Shown: positions 11,021 through 23,243, counted from the first letter of the stretch. The stretch is 64,000 nucleotides of DNA from Paragorgia papillata (GCA_035771165.1 JAWNZC010000372.1:1645501-1709500), one strand, 5' to 3'. Notes: a model not told the origin generated them from the sequence alone. A program made the numbers and translations.

Positions 11021-11157
11021 ATACTATAAGTGGGCTTACCTCAAATGTTGATGGTCGCTACTGTCAGTTTCACGCTGGGTGAGCCGCCTGAAGATCGCCC
11101 AGCGTGAAACTGACAGTAGCGACCATCAACATTTGAGGTAAGCCCACTTATAGTATA
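11021..11157 (+). ncRNA. Palindromic PLE pseudo-LTR fragment with hammerhead-like core
   Basis: Two arms (11021-11080 and 11098-11157) are near-perfect inverted copies around a short loop. On the plus strand the loop and right arm show CUGAAGA (11088-11094; fits CUGANGA), stem II CGC/GCG, GAAA (11106-11109), a short stem III ACUG/CAGU and the triplet GUA (11116-11118). Stem I has only three clean pairs here. The same sequence, with better stem I pairing, lies upstream of the PLE ORF at 31396-31436. The flank ATTCGCTCTA..TTTA.GGTATTGAGCAC is also shared, so this is a PLE terminal fragment. Confidence 0.55.
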
Positions 11158-11580
11158 TTCGCTCTATCTTTACGGTATTGAGCACTTTTCGACATTTCGC
11201 GAACAACACTTTGTTTGTTTGAATATATATATATATATATATATATTAACAACATAGCTGTCGTCACGGAAATAGCTAAATAAATAAAAGTGTATTAAAA
11301 ATATTATTAGATGTTTGAAAGTCATGGTCAAAGCATAAAGGCCGTTTTCCACTAAGCGTTTTTTTAGCGAAGCGACTTTTTGCCTCTGTCTCTGCTGATT
11401 AGTTCCACCTGACTGAGCTTACAAAAAATCGCTTCCGCGCGAAAAATATCACTTAGTGGAAAGTAGTAGCTCGTTGCGAGGGATGATACTCTTTATACAA
11501 GAACTTGTTTCAACAGCGGTTGCAATTAACAAAAACTGTAGGAAACCTCCTTCAATTGTTTTTTTTTTGTTCTCTTTTAG

Positions 11581-12724
11581 TTTACATCAAATGTGCAGCT
11601 AAAGTCAAGTGTGTGTACGACAAGTATCATAGCTGTTTCTTTTGCCAAAAAGAATTTTCAAAATTGGCTCGCCATTTTGAGCAAGTTCATGGCGATGAAG
11701 AAGAAATAAAAACAGCCCTGGGTTTTAGTCCAAAAAACAAAAAACGACAGAAGAAACTTGAAAAACTTTGCAGAATGGGTAATTTTAATCACAACCTCAA
11801 AGTTCAAGAACTAGGTGAAGGTGAACTGAAAGTTGTTCGAAGACCGTCTGCCGACATGGACACCAATCCCAGCAATTATTTGCCATGTAAATTTTGCCAT
11901 GGTTTTTTTCCAAAAACTGAGCTGTGGAGGCATGCTCCCAAGTGTCCATTCCAAGAAGACGATGAAAACAACAAAGTGGCATCAAAAAGGATGCAGTATG
12001 AAGGGTCCCTACTACTTGCATCGAACAGTTTTCCCAAAGGATGTAGCCAGAAGTTGTCGGAATGTGTGATTTCCACCATGGCGTCGGATAACGTAAGTGC
12101 TGTGGTAAAATTGGACAAAACCATTTTAACTCTTAGTTCTGACCTAATTGAAAACAGAGGAATTGAAAAGGTTGCAGAAGTCTCCCAGCAAATGCGGATT
12201 TTAGCAAGAATTGTGTTGGAAGGACGAAAACTTACAGGAAATGAAACGGCAAATTTGGAAGATTTCCTGAAACCTAGCCAGTTCGACACCTTAGTCCAAT
12301 GTGCCAAGAATCTTGGAGGTTACTCTGAGGAAGATGGGGCATTGGCAAATAGGCAGTTAAAATCTCCATCTACGGCAGCTAAGTGTGGGTACAGCTTAAA
12401 AAAAAAGCTGCTTTAATATTGAAAGGCGAAGCACTAAGGGATACAGACATGGCCAAAATAAATGACATTACCTGTTTCCTCGAGTTGTACGACGGAGAAT
12501 GGGGGAACAAAGTATCCAAGCCAGCACTGAGGAATTTAGCGTTTAAGAAGCATAATACACCACCACTCCTGCCACTGACGAATGATCTGCTGCTTCTGAG
12601 AGACTATCTAACAAGGGAGATCAAAGTACTCACACCGAAACTCCAATCCGATCCCACGAAAGAAAGTTGGAAGCAACTTGCATTAGTTACTTTAGCCAGA
12701 CTAATCATGTTCAACAAGCGAAGA
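11581..12724 (+). CDS. Zinc-finger/tyrosine-recombinase-like protein, exon a (two zinc fingers)
   Basis: A pyrimidine-rich acceptor TTCTCTTTTAG precedes 11581. The frame reads a C2H2 finger (CFFCQKEFSKLARHFEQVH), a basic linker KNKKRQKKLEKL, GNFNHN, RRPSAD and a second finger of C2HC form (PCKFCHGFFPKTELWRH then CPF). At about 12395 a run of nine A forces a frame change; the protein continues AALILKGEALRDTD to FNKRRG. The donor GAAGAG|GTATTT at 12725 is phase 1 and joins to 13467. This is the N-terminal part of a large invertebrate and fish family whose C-terminus resembles tyrosine recombinases (Crypton-like). No upstream first exon is evident, so it may be 5'-truncated. It lies entirely in intron 2 of the transposase gene, same strand. 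Confidence 0.6.
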
Positions 12725-13061
12725 GGTATTTATTTGTATTGTTACCCTATATTGTTCCTATTTAATTTCTATATAATTCCATTATAAGTTTTATTTATCC
12801 ATCCATCTACCCGTCCACCTCATTCCTTATGTCTCTTTCGATAAATCTGAGATAGTTATCGGCAAAAATGAAACTGAATTAGATACTTAAATTGTAACAC
12901 GATGAGTACTTCTGTTGAGTCCCCTGTCAGAAGTGCGTTATTGTTATGATAATCGTACTTCGTATATTGACATGTTCAGTTTGTTCAATGTGAAAGGTTC
13001 GTTCGTTTTTGCTGTACAAGCTGTCGTAAGCTAAACTTAGAGGAAAACTCTAATATAAGTT

Positions 13062-13130
13062 CCAGACGGGCTTGAAGCCACAACCTTCATTATGCCAGCC
13101 GGGCGCTCTAACCATTGAACCACTACATGC
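13062..13130 (-). other. tRNA-derived sequence (SINE head or tRNA pseudogene)
   Basis: On the minus strand an A-box-like TGGTTCAATGGTTAGAGC is followed about 30 bases later by a degraded B box (GGCTTCAAGCC). No full cloverleaf with matching acceptor arms. Confidence 0.4.
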
Positions 13131-13140
13131 AACTCAGATG

Positions 13141-13269
13141 GTAGACCGAGGCTGTTTACGTTATTTATACCTGGGAACGAGTCAGACTGTCCGTGTGTCA
13201 CAAGTACTTGTTGCGCTGGACAGTTTGACTCGTTCCCAAGTATAAATAACGTTAAAAACCTCGGTCTAC
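13141..13269. repeat. Hairpin (MITE-like inverted repeat)
   Basis: Arms of about 50 bases (13141-13191 and 13217-13269) begin GTAGACCGAGG and share ACGTTATTTATAC and GGGAACGAGTC. It lies in an intron of the recombinase-like gene. Confidence 0.7.
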
Positions 13270-13466
13270 TATCTATCATACAATATACTACAGGTATAAT
13301 CGCCGAGAAAAACGTTGACAATCTTTCTAAAGTAGAATTTAGTTGCCTGATTACAGACGAGCGCACCGCTTTGCTTGTTTGAATTAAGGAGTGGGGCCAG
13401 GGAGATTATTATATATGTACCCGGAATATATGTTAAACCTTTTTCTTTTTGTCATCTTTAACATAG

Positions 13467-13584
13467 GAGGAGAAGCTGCTCGAATGACAATTGCTGCATT
13501 CAGAAGTCGGCCAAATTGGAAAACTGTACATAATGAAGAGATCCTCACCTCGCTTTCAAAGACGGAAAAACATCTTTGCAGTCG
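13467..13584 (+). CDS. Zinc-finger/tyrosine-recombinase-like protein, exon b
   Basis: The acceptor TTTAACATAG and donor CAGTCG|GTATGT bound 118 bases that read GGEAARMTIAAF, then NWKTVHNEEILTSLSKTEKH and LCSR. Phases match both neighbours (phase 1 in, phase 2 out), rejoining FNKRRG-GEAARM and LCSR-FDMVEILGKK. The RR.GE...M....F motif is conserved in this family. Confidence 0.65.
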
Positions 13585-13989
13585 GTATGTAAAAACGGAT
13601 CTGATACTGTAATGAGCTCTTGGTAACAAATTAGAGAGGGGATGGGCAATTGCTTGGCAGTAGGTGGATAATTTAGCCAGTCACTTTTCAAACAAGGTTA
13701 TAACTGACTCAAGAGCAACTCTAACAAACAATTAAATTCAAGCATGCAGTAACCTACTAGCCAGCTTGGTGACAAAATTTAAATACGCCAGGGTTTTATG
13801 ACGGTGCATCAAGCTGCTGGTTGTGGAACATCACCGGACGTAAAAAGCCTTAAAATTACCAGATATTTCTCGCGTTTCCTTCTGTGATGTTTTTTAAATT
13901 TGCACAGCTGAAAATAACGAACTAATGGAGTAGTGTAACAGACATTTGTTGGACGTTCGTCAAGCTCAAATACTCAGAAAATGTTTCTG

Positions 13990-14070
13990 AGCGCCAGACA
14001 AGGTTCGAACCTGCAATCTTCTAATTACCGGTTAGACGCTTTACCCATTGAGCTGGCTACTGAGGCTCGC
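13990..14070 (-). other. tRNA-like sequence with good B box
   Basis: Minus strand: AGCTCAATGGGTAAAGC (A box), an anticodon-arm-like stem TCTAA/TTAGA, and a perfect GGTTCGAACC B box. The acceptor arms pair poorly and position 33 is not T, so a SINE or tRNA pseudogene is more likely than a working tRNA. Confidence 0.45.
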
Positions 14071-14642
14071 ATGGAGAGCTAAGGTTGCAAATTCATAGTT
14101 ATATGTGTGCATCTAAGCGGTAGCGTTTGAATATGAGATGTAATTGAAATTATTGAAGTAGCGTCCAACAAACGTTTCTAAAATATTAAACAAAAAATTG
14201 CGCGATAGAGGATAGGACAATATCTTTAGCTGTGTAAACTCAAAGATAAACACTGAAGACAACTCAACTCATATATGCTTTGCTACCATGGAAACCATTT
14301 TAGAAAGACATGGCAAAAAAGTAATAAATTATGCTGCTAATCCTTTTCAAAAATTTCTTGAATTTCTTTAGACTGCTAAAAAGTAAAACACTTATTTGAT
14401 GCATGTATTTACGTTAAAATAGGTAACAGTATTAGTTCTAATCGAGTAGAACATCGTGGGATAAAGGCAAATAATTAAAGTTCCATGCAGTGTATAGGAC
14501 ACCTTGAGATACCGTTGTTAGCGTAATTTATTTAGCCAAAATAAAAATAAACAATGATACTTGTTTTAAGAATTTCTTAAATTTCCCGTTTCATAAAACT
14601 TTGTTTAAGTCTTACCTTTTGAATCCCTTATTATTCTTAAAG

Positions 14643-15115
14643 ATTTGATATGGTCGAGATTCTGGGGAAAAAATAAATAAAGTGCCTGTAAAATTAACAC
14701 CAGATGTAAAGAGTGCAATCATTGCACTCAATGAAACGAGAGAAAAGTGCGAAGTAAACAAAGAAAATCGGTATGTCTTTGCGGTAAACAATGGGAGATC
14801 AGCAAATTCTTTGAGAGGTAATGATGTCATGAACAAGGTGTGTAACATGGTGGAACTCAACCAAGCTAACCTTGTGACATCAACCAACCTAAGAAAATAT
14901 GTTGCTGCGATTTCCCAGTTGGTTGACATGAACGAAACAGAGATGGGGTGGTTAGCCAAACACCTTGGCCATGACATCCACATCCATAAAGATTTCTATA
15001 GAATGCAAGAAAGCACGTTGGAAATGGCAGTGGTGGGAAACCTGTTGGTTGCAATTGACGAAGGCAGGGCCCCATAAATTCAAAGGAACAAGTCTGCGTG
15101 ACATAAAATTAGATG
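14643..15115 (+). CDS. Zinc-finger/tyrosine-recombinase-like protein, exon c (recombinase-like C-terminus)
   Basis: The acceptor TATTCTTAAAG precedes RFDMVEILGKK. A frame change in A-rich sequence at about 14668 enters NKVPVKLTPDVKSAI. The end of the domain carries LTSTNLRK-like (here VTSTNLRKYVA), then LAKHLGHDIHIHKDFYRM, which matches the last arginine box and the HLGH...Y tyrosine box of tyrosine recombinases. A further shift at about 15070 leads to HKFKGTSLRDIKLD, after which GATG|GTATGA is a plausible donor. The Tyr-recombinase assignment is from motif order; whether the family is active or only derived from Crypton elements is not known from this sequence. Three frame changes, mostly in homopolymers, make this copy a pseudogene or an assembly artefact. 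Confidence 0.6.
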
Positions 15116-15494
15116 GTATGAAAATAATCTTATCTTTATATTCACAAACTGTCAATCATCCTTGCCAACATTTCTAAATTAGCATGAAGAAAATAACTCC
15201 TCGTAAATATTTTTTCTGAACTCGATGCTTAATCTACTAAAATGCCCAGGATAGTAGAAAATTGGAAAGTGAAAATTAACTGTCTAAAGGGATTTTGAAT
15301 CACTGTCACTCAACGTGGGTAAACAGGGTAAACAGTTAAGCGAGCAAGAAATATGAAATATTACGAGGCGAGGGAAAGAGAGCAGAACTTTGTTCAGTTG
15401 CCGTGTATAAAAATTCAATTGTTTTTGTGTGGGAGATACGTCCTATATATAGTGGAGCCTGTACCCAGAGGAAGATCCATTTATTTTGTAATTC

Positions 15495-15895
15495 AATTGT
15501 CTCGGGCCGGGTAGGTTTATCCCTATCCCCCGAGATATCTCGGTGTTAGTTTATTTCCATGTTAAAAAAGTAAACTGTTCACATGAGACCGAGATAACTC
15601 GGGGGATAGGGCCAGAGTTAACCCTACCTCCATGTGAATGCTTTCACCCGAGTTATATCGGGGGTTACTAGGGTCAACTTTTGTATAGTTACGCATGCGT
15701 ACATTGTACAAAACGTTCTAATTTATTGTTGTACACGTGCCATTTGCATGCATTTAATTGTTGACGTTACTGGCGTGTTATTTTCTTCACGTGAAAGCTA
15801 GGGTTATCTTGGGGGCCACGGTCAATTCGGTAGTTGCCTTTTATCATGCGAGACAGGGTCAACTTTGACCCGGTCTCATAATGAACAGGCCCTAA
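15495..15895. repeat. MITE-like palindromic sequence
   Basis: Several inverted blocks: CCCGAGATATCTCGG, GAGATAACTCGGGGGATAGGG, and CTAGGGTCAACTTT with its later partial inverse. No coding content. Confidence 0.5.
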
Positions 15896-16292
15896 GAAGT
15901 CGACAACACGGCCAAGCTTATATAAGTGATATTTTTTCCCAAAAAAAATGCTCATCAGCTGTTAATGATATTCTTTTGTTAAAGTTCCTCCAACATGTCC
16001 GCTATGACGTCAAGTGCAAACAAAGAATAGTTCTTTTACTCGGAGGAACATTTATAATCTTATTCTTCACCCAAGTACATTGTCAAATGTTGTTTAACCA
16101 ACCATTTGCGTGATGCACTGCTAATAACCATTTTTATTGGAGGACAATCGACATTGAAGAATGTGTTTATAGCGGTTTATAATTATGTACACATATAAAA
16201 ATTAGCTGCTAGTGATTTAAATTTTAAACAATTCTACTACAATATTTACTACCCAAATATGCAATATATATTATTTCTTTGAATGTTATTAG

Positions 16293-16340
16293 ACTTTGTG
16301 ACTACTCCTGAAGCTGAAGAACAAAGTGGTGATAACCTAG
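16293..16340 (+). CDS. Zinc-finger/tyrosine-recombinase-like protein, probable small exon d
   Basis: 48 bases bounded by AG and a strong donor CCTAG|GTAAGT. Joined in phase to exon c it reads D-DFVTTPEAEEQSGDNL. Acidic C-terminal tails are usual after the recombinase-like domain in this family. Confidence 0.5.
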
Positions 16341-16804
16341 GTAAGTTGCAATTTTAAGAACCGTGGTTACGCGTACTCCTGCCGCCAGAAACGCCTCGAG
16401 GAGAAAAGTCAGTTGGAAATGAGTAAAGGAATATTGCTGCGTAACTACGCCATAATAGAGCAACAACTCCAGAAAATGACGGCCGAACGTGATAACTACA
16501 ATTAACGTCGGTACGAAAATCTGTTTCGTTTAATTAAAAATTTTGTTCGCAGTTATTTTACCATTAATAATTTCAATTGTTTGCCTACTTTGTTAAATTC
16601 GGCGCCATTGTTGTTGCTAACAGACCAACCGCTAGCTCTAGTGTTCACATACTACTCGTTTTGTCGGATTAGTCAAGTATTTTCATTGGCGTATCGCCAA
16701 AGGTTTCTATCACCTGATATAAACTCCTCCAATAATAGCCAATCAAATTAAAGGATATTTGCGATATAAACTCGTGTAAATTTATACCAATAAAAGCATT
16801 GAGT

Positions 16805-16812
16805 AAATATAT

Positions 16813-16873
<61 letters not shown>

Positions 16874-16875
16874 TT
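16805..16875. repeat. (TA)n microsatellite
   Basis: About 70 bases of TA with one phase break. Confidence 0.95.
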
Positions 16876-17032
16876 AATATATAATAATATATTACGAATA
16901 TCTATACCAAATTTATAATGTACAAATATTTATAATATTACAAATTTGTAATATATTAAATGTAATTTCTGTTACTCGGAGTTTCACGTCCACCGGGCGT
17001 ACACTAATTCGAGTCCCTTCCTTATTCCTTAG

Positions 17033-17080
17033 GTCAAGCTCCATCATTTCCACCTAAAAAGAAATCCATTCATACGTCAA
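17033..17080 (+). CDS. Zinc-finger/tyrosine-recombinase-like protein, probable small exon e
   Basis: The acceptor TATTCCTTAG and donor GTCAA|GTAAGT enclose 48 bases reading GQAPSFPPKKKSIHTS in the phase left by exon d; a basic tail. Later exons, if any, were not found. Confidence 0.5.
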
Positions 17081-17382
17081 GTAAGTATAATAGTTTATAG
17101 AGTAAAGAACCCGTAAACTGACACGAAAGAAACTTATGCTCAAGACAAATTAACACCTTCGTTCACCATACTTACCGAGGGGGCCTTGGAGCGAGTGGTG
17201 AGTGAAAAAAATCCCGTAAAACAATTTCAATATTGGTCACGTGAATAAACAAACGAGAGATTGACCAAATGAGATCGTTGTTCTTTGGCGAGTTTTCATT
17301 CCGCACGTCTGCTTGTCACTGAAACGATTATAATATTTTGTTACCTATGTGGTACACTTATCGTTCATGTAAATGTACTTTT

Positions 17383-17995
17383 CATATCTAAATTAGCCAC
17401 TTCAGAAACTACAGGGACTGGGGACGAATCAGAAGCGCATGTGGAGTTATGGGACTGTTTTGGGGGACGCTTTTTATTGAACTCGCTACCGATTTTGCCA
17501 TTTGGCCCTGTTTAAATTTGTAATATTTTCAAAATCTAAGCACAAGTCCACATGGCAAATGGAGGAATGATGTAGTGAGTTGAAAAGATGACTAGTACAA
17601 ACGGCGAAATTTGTAGCGAGTCAAAATAGTAAAATATAACTACGTAGCGAATTTCGTATAGTCACTCGACAGGACATACGGACGGAGAAACATGTAGCGA
17701 GTTATATATACCAAAGATAAACGAACTAAACGAGAAAATTCGTATACCCGATTAGGTTAAAATATTACGAATGCAGAACGGCAAATTCAATTCATTATTA
17801 TTGGACTTTAACTATTACGAATACAAATTAAATCCGCGAGAAATTGAAAATATAACAAACTTAACGAGGCCACATGGCAAAATAAAAAGCAAGTTGAAAA
17901 CAAAGCGTCCCCCAAAACAGTCCCACAATTCCGCGGGAGATGCTAATTCGTACCCAGTCCCTGCAGTTTCCGAAGTGGCTAATAGATCATGATAC
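17383..17995. mobile_element. Foldback/MITE-like inverted repeat element
   Basis: The arms (17383-17545 and 17835-17995) are inverted copies: GCCACTTC.GAAACT.CAGGGACTGG at the outside and GGGACTGTTTTGGGGGACGC further in. The interior has a repeated TAGCGAGT motif. No transposase. Confidence 0.7.
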
Positions 17996-17999
17996 GACA

Positions 18000-20900
18000 A
18001 CCACCTCACGTTACGCTTGTTTCGTGATGTCTTGCCTCTTCAATTTGTTAAGTTCAATATTATCTGACCTCCATCTGTCCATGTCTTCTTTACTCAACAT
18101 TAACCCTGGCTTAGTTTTTTTATGAGTTTAAAAGCCACATCCAAAAACACTAGAATTTGAAATATTACCTAAAATACGGAAAACTTCGTTGCAATATTTT
18201 AGGAAACTGGTTTAATTTACTAAACATATCCTTTTAAGATTTTTCAAATTCCTGTTTTGAACAAAAATTGTACGCTTTGTTCAAAAGAGGAAGTTAGGAA
18301 CTTTAAACAAGAACTTTAAAAACTTCAAGGGGAGATTTTCAAACGTTCTTTGGTCGAAAGTTGCAACGAAGTTTTGTATGTTGTCAATTTAAGGTGTTTC
18401 GAACCAAGTTATAGGAACTCAGTATAGGACCTACTGACTTATTCCTTTTTGATAATGAATTATCGTGCAATATTAATAATAATATAATCAATGTTGCCGT
18501 GAAGCATTTGGATTTTTTATCGGTGCGAGCTAAAAAGTAAATTCGCAGGCTGACTGCGAGTAAAATACCACAGGATAAAAAAAAGGTTGGCTTTTTAAAT
18601 AATCCAATAATATATAATACTGTACATTAGGATATCCATATTTAAGCACCGAATTTCCTTCAATTTCAATTATATGTAGTACCACGGAGTAGAGAAAGCG
18701 GAAAAAAGAGGAAATTCGATGCGCGGCAAGATGTTCACGCAGCGCCGAATTGATATTAAATACTTATAATAATTCAGTTTTACAATATATTTTTTAAAAT
18801 TCACGAGTCGTTAAGTGACCTATGTCACAGATTTCGCGTTTGTTAAGCTCGATCGAATAGCGCCAATACATTACACCTTCACATTTGAGTCTTTGAAGTT
18901 GTATGTTTGTAACCTGTTCCGGTTAAGTGTAAAATGGCAAATTTCCACGTAGCTTAGCAACCGCGCAATCTATTGACCTGTGTACAGAGCGACAATTTGT
19001 TCGGCACTGAAAATACGCAAATACGCATTCTATATCTATCCATCACTATTCATTGATCTCCTACCGCTTGTTAGGTTCAGTGATAAAAAGTGACCTCATT
19101 TAGGGTTTAGTTCTTTACCGGTTTAGGGGATGTTTCCCATATGCAATAGTTCATGTTGCTCATTTCATAATTGTAATAGTTAGAATGAGTGAATATTCAT
19201 AATTGTATTAAATTACTCATTAATAATTCGACGAAAATTCAAAAAAAATGATAGTTTAAACAGTTGTAGAACTGTTGTTATTTTAACAGTTGTAAATCGG
19301 ATACAGCATTGATTAATAAAAAATCAATGCTGTATCAGATATACAGCATAATAATTAGGACCCATTGGCTAAAATTAAGCTTTTTCCTTCTTTAAATAAT
19401 TTGTTTTTGCCTTTTTTCGGTGAGCCGTTGTAAATCCCATATGTACAGCTCGGACACGAATATTGTATTATTACATGTTGTATACATAATTGTAATACTT
19501 AGAGTAAGTTAATCTTTATAATTGTAATAGTTAGAATCAGTAATTGTAATAGCCTAATTGTTATTAGTATAAATCAACAGTAGTGGACTATTACAAATCT
19601 TTCAAATCCTGCCTTCTGATTGGTTGAGCTGATTGCTGTCTATTAGTGGTAGACTACTAGTAAAGAAAGGAATCGATACTCAATTTCAAAATAGTGGCAG
19701 AATACTCCTGCACATTTCTTTACAATACTATTTTCTCCTACCAGTTGGCTTATACTATAATAACACTTATGCTATTTACAATTATAACTAACTTAGACAA
19801 TAAAGGCAAGTTGTCTTATTGTTAGGTATAATGATTTTAATAGTTAGTACCTTAAATCCTCTCTTCATGTAAAAAATAAGTTAGTATGTTACATGTAATT
19901 AGCTGATTCGTCTCCAATTAAATTAGTGCGTACAGCGCTAGAATTAATTCGTTTGACACATAAATAAAAAGTATTTTTTCTCTATCATTGTAATTGCTCA
20001 CCTGTCGTTTATTTGGTTTGGTGATGATTTGCTGGTGATTTACTGTTTATTAGGTTTGGTGATTTATTTATAAAGATAACCCAACTTCTAAAATTAAAAT
20101 TAAACTTAAACTGTAATCGTAACCCATACATCGAAATTTGTTTAAGTTGTTAAGGCTGAGAAGCAGTTTAACTACTGTTTTATGTCAGGCATTAAAAAAT
20201 AATTTTTTTTACAAGGAAACACTTTGTCAAACTTGCTGTGCGTCTGCATTATAGGGGTGTCTGGGGGCATGTCCCTCAAGCTTGGAATTATTTTTTTGAA
20301 ATTTGCGTCTCTCAAATGGCATCTCTTGCATTCTGACAGCAATTTGAAAAAAGATCTTGAAGTTTTAAATCATAATCGTATATCGGGTTTGTGAATACAG
20401 CACCTTTATTATTTATTTTCTTAGCTCTCGACCTGTTGACGAAACGAACGTCAACGACGACGTCCTTAAGGCTGTAGTTGTCTTTGAAGTTGAAAATTTC
20501 CAACTTTGCCCACGCGGGCAAAGCGCTCGTAATGGAAAACGGCATTTAATACAATGGAGTTTTTCTCATACAACAAAGAAAATGAATAAATTTTCAAGAG
20601 TAACTCTAACGCTGCCCATTCTACATACAAATTCAGATCATTTTCACCAGGGGTGGGGGACGGCCCCCCTTTTTTGGTGGGTGGGGGGCAGAATATGTTT
20701 GCCCCCCTTTTTAACAAGGCCAGTAATAAACAAGGCCAGTAATAAAGTTATGATAAACAAAATCAACAAGAAAACAATTTTTATACATACCAAAACAAGA
20801 ATTAAATGAAATCACTGCTGAATGAAACATTATTTCAGAACATTTCTCCTTGCAAGTTACGCGTGGCAATCTACTATGTAGCCTGACATTGCCTGACCCA

Positions 20901-22100
20901 GGACAAAATAATAGGCATACGTGAAGTAGTATGTCCGGAAAAGTGTTGTTTTTGGAGTATTTTATGACGTTTTTGGACCTTTAGAATTCTGTAAATCCTT
21001 ATCCTAAAATGCAGGAAATGGCATTTCAGAGACTCTTGATTTCAAAATTTCATGTGGGCCATGCCCCCGGACCCCCCTAAAAATTTTGCCCCCCCCCCCA
21101 CTTTTAGTGTCGTCCACGGACGCCCCTTATTTTCACGTCTGCAGGACGACGTTAACTCATGAGACGGTAAAACCTGTTAGTTGAGTTTAATTTTAAACTA
21201 TGCGACAAAATCCTTTTAGAACTCAAGCTTTTGGATGTAGAAAAACATACTTTAAGTATGCAATAATACGTAAATGATTCGTGGTTTCTGCTAGATACTG
21301 GATTTTAGATTGCTGTCGTCGACCAGCCTGCTTAAGCTTCCTAAACTAATATAAATAATAGTATTTTTTCTGCCACATTGTTATGAAAAACTGGAAGGCA
21401 GGATAACGTAGCTTACTAGGATTATCTATGAGATGTTTCCAATTCATTATATACTTCAATTGTTGAATGTTGACAGGTGAAATGCTCACCATGACATCTT
21501 GTTAACTATAAGTATACACCCAAAATTTCACTGTGCTTCAGTTAAATGTAGACTAAGTATTCAACGCTCATTCAAAAAGCTTCCTGATCGTGTTGTGAAG
21601 AATCGATGCAAATATATGTTATAACTATTGAGTCTAACATTAGACTCTGGTGAAGGCGCTATGCGAAACAACTTCGAATTTCATATCCGTAACAATGCGA
21701 TGCCGCGATGGTGTTATTTTAATTCGCGTTATTTATCACAAGAACTCTCGTGAACTATTAGTCTTAAGTCCTTGCAACGCTTGTAGTTTGAGCGCAAGTT
21801 AAAGCGCGTTACTAATAAATAATGAGAAGGAAACACTTTGAATGGTTTTATTAGCGAAAAATATTAAGTTCCGGCGGGAAACCCAGAACTCTGCGTTTCA
21901 AGTTGTTTGTTGATAAGTCCAGCGCGCTTTGGGTTTAAATTCATTAAAAGTAAGTTATTAAATCATTTTAACGTATGTAACTACCAAGTCCCCACAATGG
22001 TTACATTGTTTGGGTCCCCACAGAACGGTTTGCAAGTTTTTCTTACACAGGTCCTCATAACGACTTCTGTGCAAGTTATTTTACACAGGCCCCCACAAGG
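18000..22100. other. Intron sequence without supported genes
   Basis: AT-rich filler of the long transposase intron. Visible structure: TTGTAATAGTTAGAAT-type repeats around 19160-19560, a hairpin ATACAGCATTGATT.../AATCAATGCTGTAT at about 19303-19340, and C/G-rich repeat debris (about 20640-20710 and 21055-21125) of the CCCCCGGACCCCCC type seen in many marine invertebrates. I see no coding exon. Confidence 0.6.
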
Positions 22101-22102
22101 TT

Positions 22103-22305
22103 TAGCATGTAGGTATATGTATGTAGATATGTATGTATAAAGTATGTATATGTATGTAGATATGTATGTAGATATGTGTGTATAAACTATGTATATGTAT
22201 GTATGTATATGTATGTATGTATATGTAAGTATGTGTATGTAAGTATGTATATGTAAGTATGTATGTGTATATGTAAGTATGTATATGTAAGTATGTATGT
22301 GTATT
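22103..22305. repeat. (TATG)n/(TGTA)n microsatellite
   Basis: Interrupted ATGT tetranucleotide array ending 27 bases before the last transposase exon. Confidence 0.95.
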
Positions 22306-22331
22306 TAATGTTACTTTCCATACCGTTGCAG

Positions 22332-22776
22332 ATTACATTATGTAACGTCGACAAATTGTGGCCTTGTTCAGGGGAACATGACATGGTGCTACAATAGTCG
22401 TGGTAAAGATTACCTCTGGATTGCTGACCTGTATGACCAGTTAAAGTTGCCCGTACTTCCAACTGTTGTTCGTGCACTAAAAAATGCTACAGAGGAACGG
22501 ATGGCTATTTTGAATAAGAAGAAGACAGAGGAAAGTAAGAAGAAGAGAATTTCTCACAAAGTTGCAAGGGCAGATGAACAGGAAGAACGAAAAAGATGGA
22601 GTAAGCGACAGGCAATCGAGCATTCCTATGGTGGTGAAGAGCAGGTGGATGACGAAGATGATGCAGGTACTCTTGGTGATGAAACTGTTGACAAAAGTAT
22701 AAAAAAGTGTTGGTGTGGATCTACAAGTCATCAGTGGACTTCCCATTGGTTGTGTCCACTAAAGAAGTCTACATAA
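22332..22776 (+). CDS. Mutator/Kolobok-type transposase, last exon
   Basis: The acceptor CCGTTGCAG precedes 22332. Spliced from 10817 it reads LQ-R-LHYVTSTNCGLVQG then WCYNSRGKDYLWIADLY, LPVLPTV and a basic coiled region (KKKTEESKKKR, QEERKRWSKRQAIEHSYG). It ends with a compact CWCGSTSHQWTSHWLCPL zinc-binding-like motif and a stop at 22774-22776. The LHYVTSTN.GL, LPVLPG and C.CGS..H....H..CPL signatures are the standard C-terminus of this transposase family. The exact codon-level fit across an 11.5-kb intron ties this exon to exons 1 and 2. The frame is intact. Confidence 0.8.
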
Positions 22777-22960
22777 TTAATTAAATAAATTAAACTAACT
22801 TTTAAGGGCCATTCCTCATTGGTCCAGTGTTACTACAGGAGGAAACCAGAATCCCTAGAGAAAACCTGCAATGTTTTGTAGAGTCAAAATGGAAAGCACT
22901 CTTCTCACATGCAGCCGAGGTGAAATTTTTCAATCACAAAACTACTGTAGTTACATCCAA

Positions 22961-23105
22961 GGATAAACACAGTCCACAAGAAAACATATGCCGACCTGGA
23001 AGCTAGATGCTTGTTTTCAATATGTCCCTAACACTTCGACACTGCTGACATATATGTTTGAGGTCATCATATATAATTTTGTTTGTTGACTGTGTTTATC
23101 CTTAG
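22961..23105. repeat. Imperfect inverted repeat between the convergent genes
   Basis: GGATAAACACAGTCCACAAG at 22961 is partly mirrored by TTGACTGTGTTTATCC near 23088. It lies between the two gene ends. Confidence 0.4.
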
Positions 23106-23243
23106 TTGCAACCATTCTTAGACCTAAACAACATATCTTGTGTTATTGTACAAGTTATACATACTGTATGCAATATATTTGATAGGGAACAACAAAGCAA
23201 GTTGGATAGTCAGGTACAACAAAACAAGTTGAGGAGTCAAACT

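Noticed and set aside
10864..11029. Tyr/Val/Ile-rich plus-strand frame
   Set aside because: Translation of TA and TATATG repeats only.
13990..14070. Functional tRNA gene
   Set aside because: Good B box but poor acceptor pairing and a wrong base before the anticodon; more likely a SINE or pseudogene.
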